Shown piece by piece: positions 34,850-44,020 of a stretch of 53,582 nucleotides of DNA; the stretch's first letter is position 1; every line of letters begins with the position of its first letter. Source of the stretch: a bacterium (GTDB lineage: Bacteria; Armatimonadota; Zipacnadia; Zipacnadales; Zipacnadaceae); assembly GCA_030615605.1 (NCBI GenBank), contig JAUWYY010000017.1:1-53582 (forward strand). The letters are read 5' to 3'. Under the pieces are notes generated by a model, which was given only the letters and a program-made list of their open reading frames with translations, did no database searches and had not been told where the DNA came from. The position numbers and the translations under genes are program-made.

Positions 34850-35275
34850 TTACTTCTTCGAGGAGGGATAGACTTCGTGGTTTGGGTCCCACCACAATAT
34901 GCGCAGTATGTGTCGATCGCGGATGCCCCAAATGCGTTGCTTACCACTCATACGCAATGAGAAGAGGACATCTTCATCATCCTGCCTAATCTTCACCAGT
35001 CTTTTCCTTGCGTCACTGATGATCTCGGTCACTTGTATGGGGTGACTACCGCCCTGCTCAATCGCCGCCCAGGTCATCTTCTCAAACTCCCCCAGGCGTC
35101 TGAGTGCTTTGGCGAGTTGCGGCCCCTTCATGTTACTGAAGGACCATTGGGCTCCAATGTCTACAAGCACAAAAGACCACTGCGGGGGTTCTAGTTCGCG
35201 GATGGGGGGTGTGCGTGGCTCTTTGCCGCCGCGTGGACTCTCCTTGGCGGTCGCACGCTTAGGCTTCTTGGGCAT
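34850..35275 (-). CDS. Putative toxin of a Panacea-type toxin-antitoxin pair
   Basis: A 141-residue basic protein (MPKKPKRATAKES leader) placed one base behind the Panacea-domain gene. Central motifs are WSFVLVDIGAQWSFSNM and, near the end, RIWGIRDRHILRILWWDP. I do not recognise a characterised toxin fold. The gene order antitoxin-toxin with immediate spacing, the small sizes and the isolated position between housekeeping genes support a toxin-antitoxin role. Known Panacea partners act by varied mechanisms, so its target cannot be predicted. Confidence 0.6.
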   Translation of the reverse strand: MPKKPKRATAKESPRGGKEPRTPPIRELEPPQWSFVLVDIGAQWSFSNMKGPQLAKALRRLGEFEKMTWAAIEQGGSHPIQVTEIISDARKRLVKIRQDDEDVLFSLRMSGKQRIWGIRDRHILRILWWDPNHEVYPSSKK

Positions 35276-35276
35276 C

Positions 35277-35723
35277 CTACTGTAGGCCGCTGTAGTATTC
35301 GTCCATTGATGCTAGTGTTATCTCTCTGCTTCCGCGTTCGCCGTCGGCCAATCCCTTGCGAGCTGCCCGCCAGGGCTCCTCCATGTGGGCAAGGTCACTC
35401 AGCCAGCGAGGAGGGTGAGATGCATAGAAGTCAAGCACTGCTTTGATGGTGTCAATAGCGTCCTGGTCGAGGTCGTCCGGATCACCCAGCGGCCACTCTG
35501 TTAGTTGGAATTGCCCCCGGTGCTTTTTGTATAGAGCGGGGACCACAGGGCCGTTGGCCCACGCCTCAATACGTTCATGGAACATCGGCCGCTCGTCCCA
35601 AACCAGAGACCATGCCTGACAGTAATACACAAGCTTCTGTAGCTTCATTGCTGTCATAGTCCCGCATTCTTGCAGAATGTATGCAGCAACATCATGGACG
35701 CTTACGGGTTGCTGTGCAGACAC
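35277..35723 (-). CDS. Panacea-domain (SocA/DUF4065-like) antitoxin
   Basis: A 148-residue protein from GTG 35723 with the Panacea/SocA hallmarks: VAAYILQECGTMTAMKLQKL, YYCQAWSLVW, FHERIEAWANGPVVPALY and LDFYASHPPRWLSDL. Panacea proteins neutralise very different toxins by direct binding, and SocA also works as a proteolytic adaptor. It precedes the putative toxin gene with one base between them. Confidence 0.82.
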   Translation of the reverse strand: MSAQQPVSVHDVAAYILQECGTMTAMKLQKLVYYCQAWSLVWDERPMFHERIEAWANGPVVPALYKKHRGQFQLTEWPLGDPDDLDQDAIDTIKAVLDFYASHPPRWLSDLAHMEEPWRAARKGLADGERGSREITLASMDEYYSGLQ

Positions 35724-36204
35724 TCATCTCGCCCCCTTAGCATTAGCTCAGCTATCCCTGTTGGAGTCAATACTACACTATTTTCTCGGCGCGGGTCAAG
35801 GACCTCTTAAGCTATTCCTAAGCAATACTCCCACATATAGTATACCCATTGGAGCAAGTTTGGTTCCATCATTTTCGCCACCGGCCCCAGTTATCCTGCT
35901 CACGCCCGCCTGCTTCACAGTCAGCGCAATATCTGCTCTAGCTATTATTTGCACGGGCTAGGCCGCTCAGAGCAGAATCACCTATCCAGCTTCTGACTGG
36001 TTCACCGTTCTTCGAATACGTGAGGAGTTCCTGCCACCATTGGCAGTCTATCCACAAGAATCAGGGGTTCGCGAGCGGACCATCGAGCAGACTCAGAGGT
36101 AAACAGCAGCACATCTGGACAAACCGGCCTTGCCTGTGAAGGAGCTTGGAGGATGTCCGAAGAAACCATTAGTTGACATCAAGCAGCACCAAGGGGGCAC
36201 TAGG
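35724..36204. other. Intergenic region between the toxin-antitoxin pair and the acyl-CoA synthetase
   Basis: About 480 bases with AT-rich patches. On the minus strand, TATACTATATG at about 35834-35844 could form the -10 of the toxin-antitoxin promoter. No gene, repeat or terminator was recognised. Confidence 0.4.
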
Positions 36205-37734
36205 ATGCTGAAGGGGGACACAGGTGGTCTGTTTGGGGCGGTGCTTAGCTCCGCCGCCGAATTCGGCCAGCGGCCAGCAGTGATATCTGGCGAATACAAA
36301 CTGACATATCAGCAACTGATGGCCAGTGCGGGAAGCCTGGCCGCCGGTCTGGCTGAGCTGGGGGTAAAGCGGGGCGACCGCGTGGGACTGCTGCTTCCGA
36401 ACTGTCCCCAGTTCATAGTCTCGTACCTGGCTACTACAGCGTTGGGCGCGATGGTAGTACCTATCCATTGTCAACTGGGCCCGGCTGAAGCAGCGTATAT
36501 CCTCAACCACGCGCAAGTACAGACGCTGATTTCCATCTCAGAGCTGGATCCTCTGCTCAGCGAATTGCACAGCCGGATAGCCGGGCTGACGAATCTGCTC
36601 ATCAGCGGGCAGTCAGCGATAGAAGAGGCTATTGCCCTAGAACAGCTTATGTCCGCGCATGTTGAGCGGCCTGTGCGGTCAGACGCAGCTCAACTTGACG
36701 ATCCGGCGGTGCTCATCTACACCTCGGGGACGACTGGCCAGCCCAAAGGTGCGGTGCTGTCCCACCGTAATCTGTTGGCCAACGCCCGCTCCTGCCGCGA
36801 GCTGATAGGGGTAACCAGCGAGGATACTTTCCTGGCCGTCTTGCCGCTGTTCCATTCGTTTGGTGCCACTATCTGTATGATACTACCGCTGCTATCCGGC
36901 GCCGAAATCGTGCTGCAGACAGCGTTTGCACCACTGCCGGTGCTGGAGGCGCTGGAGAAACATCAGGTTACCGTATTTGCCGGCGTCCCGGCAATGTTCG
37001 CTGTGCTGACAAAATGCCGAACCAGCCGCGAGCACGACCTGCGTAGCCTGCGCGCATGCATCTCCGGCGGAGCGCCGCTACCGCTTGAGGTACTCTCCGG
37101 CTTCCAGGAGCGCTACGGCGTGGTGCTGGTGGAGGGTTACGGGCCGACGGAGGCCTCTCCGGTGGTGAGCGCCAATCCGCCTAACGGAGTGCAAAAGCCC
37201 GGCAGTGTGGGGCCACCCATACTGGGAGTAGAAGTCCGCATCGTGGACGACGCCGGCCAGGATCTGCCCACAGGAGAAGTCGGCGAGATCATAGTGGCTG
37301 GCGACAATGTCATGCAGGGTTACTGGCAGGACGCGACTGCCACCGCCGAGGCCATCAAAGATGGCTGGCTATACACCGGCGACCTGGGCAAGCTGGACGC
37401 CGACGGCTATCTGTACATCGTTGACCGCAAAAAGGATATGATCATAGTCGGGGGCACCAATGTCTACCCGCGCGAGGTCGAGGACGTCATAGCCCAGATG
37501 CCTCAGGTCGCCGAGGTGGCCGTGGTGGGAAGGCCGGATACTGTGCGCGGCGAGCGGGTCAGAGCAGTGATAGTGCCAGCCGAGGGTATCGAGCTTAGTG
37601 CTGAGCAGGTCATCAGTCATTGCCGCCAGCACCTGGCGCCGTTCAAAGTGCCCCGCCTAGTGGAGTTCCGAGAGTCGTTGCCCAAATCAGCATTGGGCAA
37701 GGTACTGAAGCGCGAGTTGCGCGAGCCGAGATAG
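36205..37734 (+). CDS. Long-chain acyl-CoA synthetase/AMP-dependent ligase
   Basis: About 509 residues from ATG 36205, nine bases after AGGGGG; an upstream TTG at 36130 is less likely. ANL-superfamily motifs appear in order: YTSGTTGQPKGA (A3, ATP phosphate loop), GYGPTEASP (A5), YTGDLG (A7), DRKKDMIIVGG (A8) and SALGKVLKREL with the catalytic A10 lysine. It activates a carboxylic acid as acyl-AMP and then as CoA thioester, most like FadD-type fatty acyl ligases. Substrate length is not predictable. Confidence 0.92.
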   Translation: MLKGDTGGLFGAVLSSAAEFGQRPAVISGEYKLTYQQLMASAGSLAAGLAELGVKRGDRVGLLLPNCPQFIVSYLATTALGAMVVPIHCQLGPAEAAYILNHAQVQTLISISELDPLLSELHSRIAGLTNLLISGQSAIEEAIALEQLMSAHVERPVRSDAAQLDDPAVLIYTSGTTGQPKGAVLSHRNLLANARSCRELIGVTSEDTFLAVLPLFHSFGATICMILPLLSGAEIVLQTAFAPLPVLEALEKHQVTVFAGVPAMFAVLTKCRTSREHDLRSLRACISGGAPLPLEVLSGFQERYGVVLVEGYGPTEASPVVSANPPNGVQKPGSVGPPILGVEVRIVDDAGQDLPTGEVGEIIVAGDNVMQGYWQDATATAEAIKDGWLYTGDLGKLDADGYLYIVDRKKDMIIVGGTNVYPREVEDVIAQMPQVAEVAVVGRPDTVRGERVRAVIVPAEGIELSAEQVISHCRQHLAPFKVPRLVEFRESLPKSALGKVLKRELREPR

Positions 37735-37853
37735 TCTGCTCGTTGTGTGCGGGCGCTTCCTTGGCTGAGGCAACGGTGTGCTTCAGAGCAGTTCAACCTG
37801 GGGCGGGGAGCGGACGTAATGCCATCTATGAACACTTGCTTTAGGAGGTAGTT

Positions 37854-38900
37854 ATGAACGGTTATCAGCGAATGATGACGGCTATGCAGTTGCAGGAGCC
37901 TGATCGAGTGCCCATTTTCGAGGTCCTGGTTCACGAGAATGTATGGAACGTCCTCTGCCCTCAGGCAGAAAGCAAGACGGACTTCGAGGAGATCATGGAC
38001 TTTGACGGCGTATGCTGTGGCGGGAAGTTCAAAGATATCGCGGAGAGTGGAGAGTATTACACCGACGAATGGGGCGTTGTCTACAAGCGCGGTGGAGTGG
38101 AGGATACGAAGCATCCGGTCGAGGCTCCGCTCCATGGGATTGATGATCTGCGCGACTATGTTCCGCCTGATCCCGACACGCCCTGGCGGCTGGGGCAGTT
38201 GCCCGAGCTGGTCGAGCGTTTCAAGGGAGACAGGGCCATAGTATTTCATCTGCGCGTCGCGTTTATGGACTCAGCCTATTTAATGGGGCTCGATCAGATG
38301 CTAATGAACTTTCTGATTGATCCGCAGTTCGTGGAGGCAGTTATGGATGTAGTCCTGGAGACCAATATGCGAGTGGTACGCAATGCAATTCGGACCGGTG
38401 CTGACATTATTCTGATGGGTGATGACTACGCCGCCAACGAAGCTCCGTTCATGTCACCGCAAACCTTCCGCCAATTCATCGCTCCGCGACTGAGAAGAAT
38501 GGTGGAGATGGTACATCAAGAGGGCGCTTATTTCATCAAACACTCAGATGGCCATCTCTGGCCGATCCTGGATGATATACTGGATACCGGCACAGATGGA
38601 CTTCATCCAATTGAGGCACAGGCGGGGATGGATATTGGCAGAGTGAAGCAGTACTGTGGCGACCGGATCTGCCTGAGCGGTAATATTGACTGCGGGCAGC
38701 TTCTCCCTCATGGTACCGCCGACCAAGTCCGCCAAGCCGTGATTGACTGCCTCAGAAAGGCCGCCGGTGGTGGCGGATTCATCATGCACTCATCGAACAG
38801 CATCCATTCCTCCGTCAAGCCGGAGAACTACCGGACGATGATCGAGGCCACCCAAGAGTACGGAAAGTATCCTTTAAGCCTGCCCCAGCCCGGCGTTTGA
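37854..38900 (+). CDS. Uroporphyrinogen decarboxylase-like (URO-D family) methyltransferase
   Basis: A 348-residue protein behind a strong TAGGAGG. It starts MNGYQRMMTAMQLQEPDRVP, the catabolic URO-D start, and carries MGDDYAANEAPFMSPQTF, IKHSDGHLWPILDDIL, PIEAQAGMDIGRVK and a GGFIMHSSNSIHSSVKPENY end. It is a paralogue of the gene at 11045-12157, both closer to MtaA/MtbA-like methyltransferases than to HemE. No neighbouring methyl-transfer partner; it follows the ligase gene on the same strand with 119 bases between. Confidence 0.87.
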   Translation: MNGYQRMMTAMQLQEPDRVPIFEVLVHENVWNVLCPQAESKTDFEEIMDFDGVCCGGKFKDIAESGEYYTDEWGVVYKRGGVEDTKHPVEAPLHGIDDLRDYVPPDPDTPWRLGQLPELVERFKGDRAIVFHLRVAFMDSAYLMGLDQMLMNFLIDPQFVEAVMDVVLETNMRVVRNAIRTGADIILMGDDYAANEAPFMSPQTFRQFIAPRLRRMVEMVHQEGAYFIKHSDGHLWPILDDILDTGTDGLHPIEAQAGMDIGRVKQYCGDRICLSGNIDCGQLLPHGTADQVRQAVIDCLRKAAGGGGFIMHSSNSIHSSVKPENYRTMIEATQEYGKYPLSLPQPGV

Positions 38901-38957
38901 CCCGAAACATCCATTTGGCCCAAGCCCTATGGGCCGAGCTGCCGCGTGGCTGCCCAG

Positions 38958-41171
38958 TCACTCACATGCACGCTCGTCAGCAGCTCTATCAGGGGCCGGG
39001 GGGCCGACGCTGCTTAGGTCGAGCGGCTCAAATCCGATTTCGAGGGCCGGGGAATTCGGCTGAAGGCTGAAGTCACCGCTGCCCGGATCAGCAAATAGAG
39101 GGTCGGCGACAACTGAATGCTGATCATAGCCCAGCTTCTGCCACTGCTGGAACGACTTAGTGGAATCGACCTCGGGAAGGTCAATTCCCAGCTCTTCCCC
39201 ATCATGCCAGTAAACGTTGTAATCGTGCTCGGCGAAGGCTTGGCCGGGCAGTTTGCCGATGCGGATGAGCTTGGCGGCCGGCTGGGTGTAGTAGACGATG
39301 TTCCTGACGAAGCGATTGCCCTGGGCGTCGTCACGAATTGATGCCCAGTATATCTGACTTTCGCTACTGTCTACAAGAATGTTATTCGCAATAAGGTTGT
39401 CCTTTCCGTCACCGAGCATCATAATGCCGCCGAGCGTATTACCAACCACTAAGTTCCCATAGACCTGTGTCCTGATGGCATTCCAGTCAAGGTAGATGCC
39501 ATAACCGCAGTAGGGCGTCCAGATTCTGCGGTCGCGAGCCCGGCCAGTAATAGGAATGGACTGTTGAGGCTCACCGAAAGCTCCGCAGCCGACCACATTG
39601 CGGATGATATTGTAGCGGATCACGTTGCCGTTCTTAAGCTCCTCGTCGCTGTCCACTACATACCAAGCTAGCGTGTTGATCCCACCGGTGTCGGCTGCCT
39701 CCAGACTTACATCGTGGATGTGATTGTACTCAATGATATTGCGCCCAAAGCCGTGCTGAATCATTATGCCTCGCTGGGGCAAGTCGTGGATGAGGTTATG
39801 GGAGATGACGTTGTCCACGCTATTGATGCCAAAGATGTAGACTCCCGAGCCGCGCTTCTCCAGAGCCCCGCAGTGGTGGATGTGATTGCCTGAGACAACG
39901 TTCCTAACCGACCGGGGCCGCTCCCCAGCGAGCCTAGCGAGGACCTCCGGGTCCCGCCAGTTGACATGACCAGGCAACTCCTGCTCGACGCCGGCCAGGC
40001 AGACGCCTTCGGCACCAGCATGGGCAATTTCATTGTTTAGGATCCGATTGTGGGCGTTGTAGTGCTGGAGTCGGATCCCGTCGCCGCCTACTGCATCGAA
40101 GTGGCAGTCTTCAATGGTGCAGTGCTCGGCCCCTTCCAGGTATACGGCATGCCCGCCGGAATTGGGGTAGTTATGGGGAAGAATCTCGGGCTGGGGAAAC
40201 AGCGCCTGGCTGTGGGCGAAAGTAAGGCCTTTGATTGTAATATGTCTTACCGGCTCCCCGGTCGTCCCCCGCAGTTCAATTAGCCGACTGAGGGCGGGAG
40301 CTATGACTTGATCGTCTTGCACCGATGGGGTCGGCGGCCAGAAGTAGACGACTGCGGCTTCCCGGTCCAGGCACCATTCGCCGGGCTGGTCCAGTTCCTC
40401 CAGGACATTCTCCACCCGGAAGCGATTGCCGGCCATTAGGCTCATAAAATCTAGTTCGCCCATGGCTGCATTGAGCCGGTGAATCACCGGCCGCGCCAAG
40501 CTGATGACACACTCGTCATAGTCGATGTCTTCAATCGGCACGATGTCGTTGTTCCAGCACAGCCACGGGAAGATATTGATCTCTGCCTGACGCGGCTTGG
40601 CCCAGCGCCGAGGAAAAGTGCCAGGCTGGTAGCGAAAAGCCGTCGGCCCGACCGGTTCCTCAATAAAGGCCCAGCCACTGTATAGCGGATCATCCCGATC
40701 CGGATTGGGGTAACTGGCTCGCCTCTGGCGCTTGCCGTTGAAGAACAGTTGCCGAAAGAACCACTTGCCTTCTGCCACCTCGGGCAGGCTGGTGCAGACA
40801 ATCTGCCCTTGGTACGGGCGCCAATCTGTTATCTCTCGGCCGCCGCTGAGCACGGGTTTCTCGGCGGGATAGGCCTGATAGATTGTCGGATACTGCTGTG
40901 TGCCGGAGTCCTGGGCAGTGAAGACAACTGACTCGGTCAGGTGGTATGTGCCGCTGCGAATCATCACTCTAACGGGCTTTTTCAGTTCGCCACTGCCCTT
41001 CAGCTCTCGCACAGCATCGCGCGCCCCCGCCAGCGTGGCAAAGGGCCCGTCAGTGCCGGCCGGGTTAGGCTCCGGCAGGCGGCCAGACCATTGGTCGCGT
41101 CCGTTGACGGCCACATAGAAGTCGGCTGTAAGCTGTTCTCGGCTGTTGGAAGCTTCCTGATTGCTGGACAT
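38958..41171 (-). CDS. Right-handed parallel beta-helix protein
   Basis: About 737 residues from ATG 41171, nine bases after AGAGG. The N-terminus has DFYVAVNGRDQWSGRL and GPFATLAGARDAVREL, the usual beginning of bacterial beta-helix proteins of the pectate-lyase fold. Residues about 290-620 show repeated short strands with the pattern N-x-I-x-x-N-x-I (RILNNEIAHAG, NVVSGNHIHHCG, NVISHNLIHDL, NIIEYNHIHDV), i.e. helix rungs. A terminal ADPLFADPGSGDFSLQPNSPA segment closes many such proteins. Likely a polysaccharide lyase or hydrolase on plant-type glycans. No signal peptide is evident at this start, so the cellular location is unclear. Confidence 0.85.
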   Translation of the reverse strand: MSSNQEASNSREQLTADFYVAVNGRDQWSGRLPEPNPAGTDGPFATLAGARDAVRELKGSGELKKPVRVMIRSGTYHLTESVVFTAQDSGTQQYPTIYQAYPAEKPVLSGGREITDWRPYQGQIVCTSLPEVAEGKWFFRQLFFNGKRQRRASYPNPDRDDPLYSGWAFIEEPVGPTAFRYQPGTFPRRWAKPRQAEINIFPWLCWNNDIVPIEDIDYDECVISLARPVIHRLNAAMGELDFMSLMAGNRFRVENVLEELDQPGEWCLDREAAVVYFWPPTPSVQDDQVIAPALSRLIELRGTTGEPVRHITIKGLTFAHSQALFPQPEILPHNYPNSGGHAVYLEGAEHCTIEDCHFDAVGGDGIRLQHYNAHNRILNNEIAHAGAEGVCLAGVEQELPGHVNWRDPEVLARLAGERPRSVRNVVSGNHIHHCGALEKRGSGVYIFGINSVDNVISHNLIHDLPQRGIMIQHGFGRNIIEYNHIHDVSLEAADTGGINTLAWYVVDSDEELKNGNVIRYNIIRNVVGCGAFGEPQQSIPITGRARDRRIWTPYCGYGIYLDWNAIRTQVYGNLVVGNTLGGIMMLGDGKDNLIANNILVDSSESQIYWASIRDDAQGNRFVRNIVYYTQPAAKLIRIGKLPGQAFAEHDYNVYWHDGEELGIDLPEVDSTKSFQQWQKLGYDQHSVVADPLFADPGSGDFSLQPNSPALEIGFEPLDLSSVGPPAPDRAADERACE

Positions 41172-41432
41172 CGCTGGTACCTCTTGAAGTTGAGTTCGCT
41201 TCATGCCGACTGCGGCCACACACCGCCGACAAGCTGCTCTGGCTCCGGCAGCCACACCGCTTTTGGCCACCAGCAGATCAATCGGCTGTAGGCTGTCAAC
41301 TGTACTGTGGACTACCGGCCCACCACCATACATCGCCCATTCCCCATATGAGCACGTATTAGTGTAGTGTCCTGGCTCCGTTGGCTGGTTCCTTCAACGC
41401 TTAGCTGTGTAGATAAAGGTAGACCAAGTTAG

Positions 41433-42515
41433 CTACCATTTGTCAGTGCCGGGGTGATGGTAGGGCACTGACGGCAGAAGGATTTTGAGGACGCTCACTA
41501 TCTGCTCGGTAGGCTCGGGCTCGACGGCCAAATAGCCGCATAAATAGGCCTCCCATGCGGAGATAATCCCACACAGCAGGCGCGTTATCACTTGGCACGA
41601 ACCTTCGACAGCCACTGGCGCTGCTGACCCGTTCAGCGGAAGCGTGCCCGTCTGATCTGCCATCCGAACCACAAACTGCTCGGGCACAGTCGAGCTGTCA
41701 ATCCCATCGGTCCTCCGCTCGAACAGAGGCTGCAGCAGCTCCAGCAGACCCTGCAGATCCAGGATATCAAACATAAATACGTGAGTCGGCTGCGGGCGAA
41801 AGCCATATTGCCACAGGACATGGGCCAGCGGCTGATCGTATTGCGGTATGGAGAAATACAACTCTGTCTGGCCGGATTCTAAGACCCGCGCTATCAGTGC
41901 TTTGAGCAGAGCCTCGGCGACAGCCAGACGCTGCGGGCCGGCGACAAAGAGGTTTGCTTCCAGCCCCAGCCGCAGCGGGAAGCAATTGCAAGAACCAATG
42001 ATCTCGCCATTCTGCTCCGCCACATAGCCCATATAGCCCCCGCACAGCTCGATGACCCTAACCCGGGTCCCGAAGTAGGGCAACTCAACCTGCCTGACAA
42101 AGGCCAGCACGGCGTCTTCGTCGTCAGCACAAAATGGCCGCACGACAGCACTACACTGCGGCGCCTCCTCGGGTGGCTCGCCCAGTGGCCCGCTGTAGCT
42201 GTACTGGGTAAACAGGTGTGTGTAACCGGCGCGGGCATAGAGACGCCGGGCCTGATTGGCGTAGGGGGTGTTGACTCCTGAACAGGTATAGCCGCGATCT
42301 CGCGCAAACTGGACAGCGTGCTGCATCATAGCGGTGGCGATACCTCGGCGCCGCGCGCTCTCGTCAACGCCTACCCCGGCAATTCCAGCCAGCGGCACCC
42401 AGACCCCCGTGGGAAACTGCAAGGAAATATGGGGGACTGTGATGCGGCCGACATCGTTACCCTCTAGGCTGGCTATTACGGTATTCTCTTCCCAGTGAAA
42501 CTGAGGCTCGGCCAT
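41433..42515 (-). CDS. GNAT-family N-acetyltransferase (Eis-like architecture)
   Basis: A 360-residue protein. The GNAT acetyl-CoA site is in VGVDESARRRGIATAMM (R-x-x-G-x-A), preceded by a beta strand GVWVPLAGIAG, and a second GNAT-like half spans about 125-260. The C-terminal ~100 residues resemble a sterol-carrier-like domain, so the layout recalls Eis acetyltransferases of about 400 residues. It acetylates amino groups of an unknown acceptor. The secreted-protein gene lies 24 bases upstream on the same strand. Confidence 0.82.
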   Translation of the reverse strand: MAEPQFHWEENTVIASLEGNDVGRITVPHISLQFPTGVWVPLAGIAGVGVDESARRRGIATAMMQHAVQFARDRGYTCSGVNTPYANQARRLYARAGYTHLFTQYSYSGPLGEPPEEAPQCSAVVRPFCADDEDAVLAFVRQVELPYFGTRVRVIELCGGYMGYVAEQNGEIIGSCNCFPLRLGLEANLFVAGPQRLAVAEALLKALIARVLESGQTELYFSIPQYDQPLAHVLWQYGFRPQPTHVFMFDILDLQGLLELLQPLFERRTDGIDSSTVPEQFVVRMADQTGTLPLNGSAAPVAVEGSCQVITRLLCGIISAWEAYLCGYLAVEPEPTEQIVSVLKILLPSVPYHHPGTDKW

Positions 42516-42539
42516 CAGGAATGTCCTCCTCGTGATACT

Positions 42540-43082
42540 TTAGCCTTCTTCGGAGCGATCAACTCGGCGCAGAATATCCCAGTAGGCGCCGCGCGCGCCT
42601 GCGGCAATGGCCGCGACCAGCACCTGGTTATCATCGTAGTCGTAGTCGCTTTCGTCGCCGCTTCCGCCGAAAAAGAAGCGCTGATCCACGGCAATTGCCT
42701 CTTCCAGAAAGCCGGCTGCCTGCTGAGGACTGCCTAGCTGCGGCGACAGATAGAACACCGGCGCCAGCAACTGCTCGTTGTCGGCAGTTTTTCCCCACAG
42801 AGCCGGATTGTGAGCCATCGGGCCCTGGGCTGCGACGTGCGCGGCCAACCTTGTGCCGGGATAGATGCGTACTCCCAATGAGATTCCCACGCACAAGGGC
42901 TCAGCCGCCTTGGTTTCAAGGGCCGGCGTGGCTGGACCGCTTACGATTGATACGTGTTTTATGGTCTGATCACCACTTGGGGGTCCGACCTCTTCTTGTT
43001 GTCCTGCCCAGCCCCACCACCCACTGCCTAGCACCACAGCCACACCAATCAGTACGGCTGCCCATTTGGTAGTACGCTTCAT
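42540..43082 (-). CDS. Secreted hypothetical protein
   Basis: A 180-residue protein starting MKRTTKWAAVLIGVAVVLG, a clear signal peptide or N-terminal anchor. The mature part contains LCVGISLGVRIYPGTRLAAHV and an acidic patch ESDYDYDDNQ. No known domain recognised. It lies just upstream of the GNAT gene on the same strand. Confidence 0.65.
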   Translation of the reverse strand: MKRTTKWAAVLIGVAVVLGSGWWGWAGQQEEVGPPSGDQTIKHVSIVSGPATPALETKAAEPLCVGISLGVRIYPGTRLAAHVAAQGPMAHNPALWGKTADNEQLLAPVFYLSPQLGSPQQAAGFLEEAIAVDQRFFFGGSGDESDYDYDDNQVLVAAIAAGARGAYWDILRRVDRSEEG

Positions 43083-43143
43083 TATACTTCCTCTGTCAAG
43101 CTAGATTTGACTGGGATTTCCCATATTCTTTGCTGCTGGGTTT

Positions 43144-43268
43144 AACATTCTCTGTTGCCTGCACTGATTCCTCGTGCTGAGGTATCATTTAGCTGGAAAA
43201 CCTGACCTTAGAAGACTTCTTGCGAAGATTCTGCCCCGAATTGAACAAGTATGACAGCTCTTGGGCTA
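43144..43268 (+). repeat. Dispersed repeat, copy B (partner 19708-19842)
   Basis: Matches the copy at 19.7 kb from AACATTCTCTG through ATTGAACAAGTATGACAGCTC. On the plus strand the conserved part can be read as LTLEDFLRRFCPELNKYD, and copy A reads similarly with a stop, so it may derive from coding sequence or the end of an insertion element. Confidence 0.6.
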
Positions 43269-43647
43269 TAGCAGAGACAGTCCTGTTTGGGCATGAGCAA
43301 GACTACCCATCCTTCGCCGCTCCAGGTCATAGTCACCCTGTGCCCAGTGCCAAAGCCCAGATTCGTTCCAGAGTCCCCGCAAGCAACTCGGTGAGTATGG
43401 CTGCCTCGGCCAGTTGGAGACATTTGCACTGCCCGGGCCAGCATTCTAGGTGACCACCTCGTACGCACTCCTCTGGGCTCGCGCGCAACAGACCGTCTAC
43501 CGGCTGGTGCCGCAGTTGCCCACGCGCCAGGATGTCGCAGACCGCGCTCGCTGCCAGACCTGGGTGAGACAGAAGCGATGTGGCTACAATTGTGACAGAC
43601 AGCAGAACGGACGGGCAAAGATAATCCGCCGCGCTCCTGCCTACCGC

Positions 43648-43676
43648 TTGACATCTCTCCTGCCATATGATATAAT
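43648..43676 (+). promoter_or_regulatory. Perfect-consensus sigma-70-type promoter P1
   Basis: TTGACA at 43648-43653, a 17-base spacer and TATAAT at 43671-43676: consensus hexamers and ideal spacing. Upstream copy of the duplicated pair. Confidence 0.85.
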
Positions 43677-43794
43677 CGAAATAGTTTTTGGGTAGTAGCC
43701 GTAACAGCAGCCAAAACGTGATAGCCGGGGATAGAAGAGAATGGTCCCTCTCAACGGACGGGCAAAGATAATCTGCCGCGCTCCTGCCTACTGC

Positions 43795-43823
43795 TTGACA
43801 TCTCTCCCGGCATATGATATAAT
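43795..43823 (+). promoter_or_regulatory. Perfect-consensus sigma-70-type promoter P2
   Basis: TTGACA at 43795-43800, a 17-base spacer and TATAAT at 43818-43823. The nearer promoter of the pair; transcription would begin near 43831, about 310 bases before the pseudopilin start. Confidence 0.85.
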
Positions 43824-43830
43824 CAAGATA

Positions 43831-44020
43831 GTTTTTTGGTAGTAGCCGTAACAGCAGCCAAAACATGTTAGTCGGGGATACAAGAGAATGGTCCCTCTCA
43901 GTGGTGGAGAAAAGCAAACTCGAGTGGTCTTTCTGAGTCAGTCATTAGAAGACTGCGCGCAAGCTGCCAAGCCTACTGGCCGGTATCCGCGCTCGCACCA
44001 AGTTACGAGGGCGGTTTTTT
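43831..44020 (+). ncRNA. Structured 5' leader of the pseudopilin transcript, possible riboswitch or attenuator
   Basis: The segment from the P2 start to the intrinsic terminator is about 190 bases, an aptamer-plus-terminator size. It includes GAAAAGCAAACTC, a CAGTC/GACTG hairpin, CGCGCAAGCTGCC, GCCTAC and GGTATCCGCGC. GCGCG (43955-43959) can pair with CGCGC (43988-43992), which would disrupt the terminator and act as an antiterminator. GCAAAC and the CGCAAGC and GGTA pieces are reminiscent of GEMM-I c-di-GMP aptamers, but the order and spacing do not fit well, so the class is unproven. Confidence 0.4.
43987..44020 (+). terminator. Intrinsic terminator inside the pseudopilin leader
   Basis: CCGCGCTCG (43987-43995) pairs with CGAGGGCGG (44006-44014) with one mismatch and a 10-base loop, followed directly by six T residues. 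It lies between the promoters and the gene, so full-length transcription needs read-through. Confidence 0.7.

Larger units (their letters stand above)
43606..43899 (+). repeat. Tandem duplication, two copies of a 147-bp promoter unit
   Basis: Copy 1 starts AACGGACGGGCAAAGATAATC at 43606 and copy 2 repeats it from 43753; both run through GAATGGTCCCTCTCA, giving a period of 147. Roughly a dozen substitutions separate them. Each copy contains an identical-quality promoter followed by the same ~75-base transcribed segment (GTAGCCGTAACAGCAGCC and onward). Confidence 0.9.

Noticed and set aside
43333..43917. Long minus-strand frame with a repeated peptide (FWLLLRLLPKNY) across the tandem duplication
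   Set aside because: The repeat period is 147 bases, a multiple of three, so the DNA duplication alone creates the peptide repeat. There is no ribosome site, and the strand carries two consensus promoters in the opposite direction.
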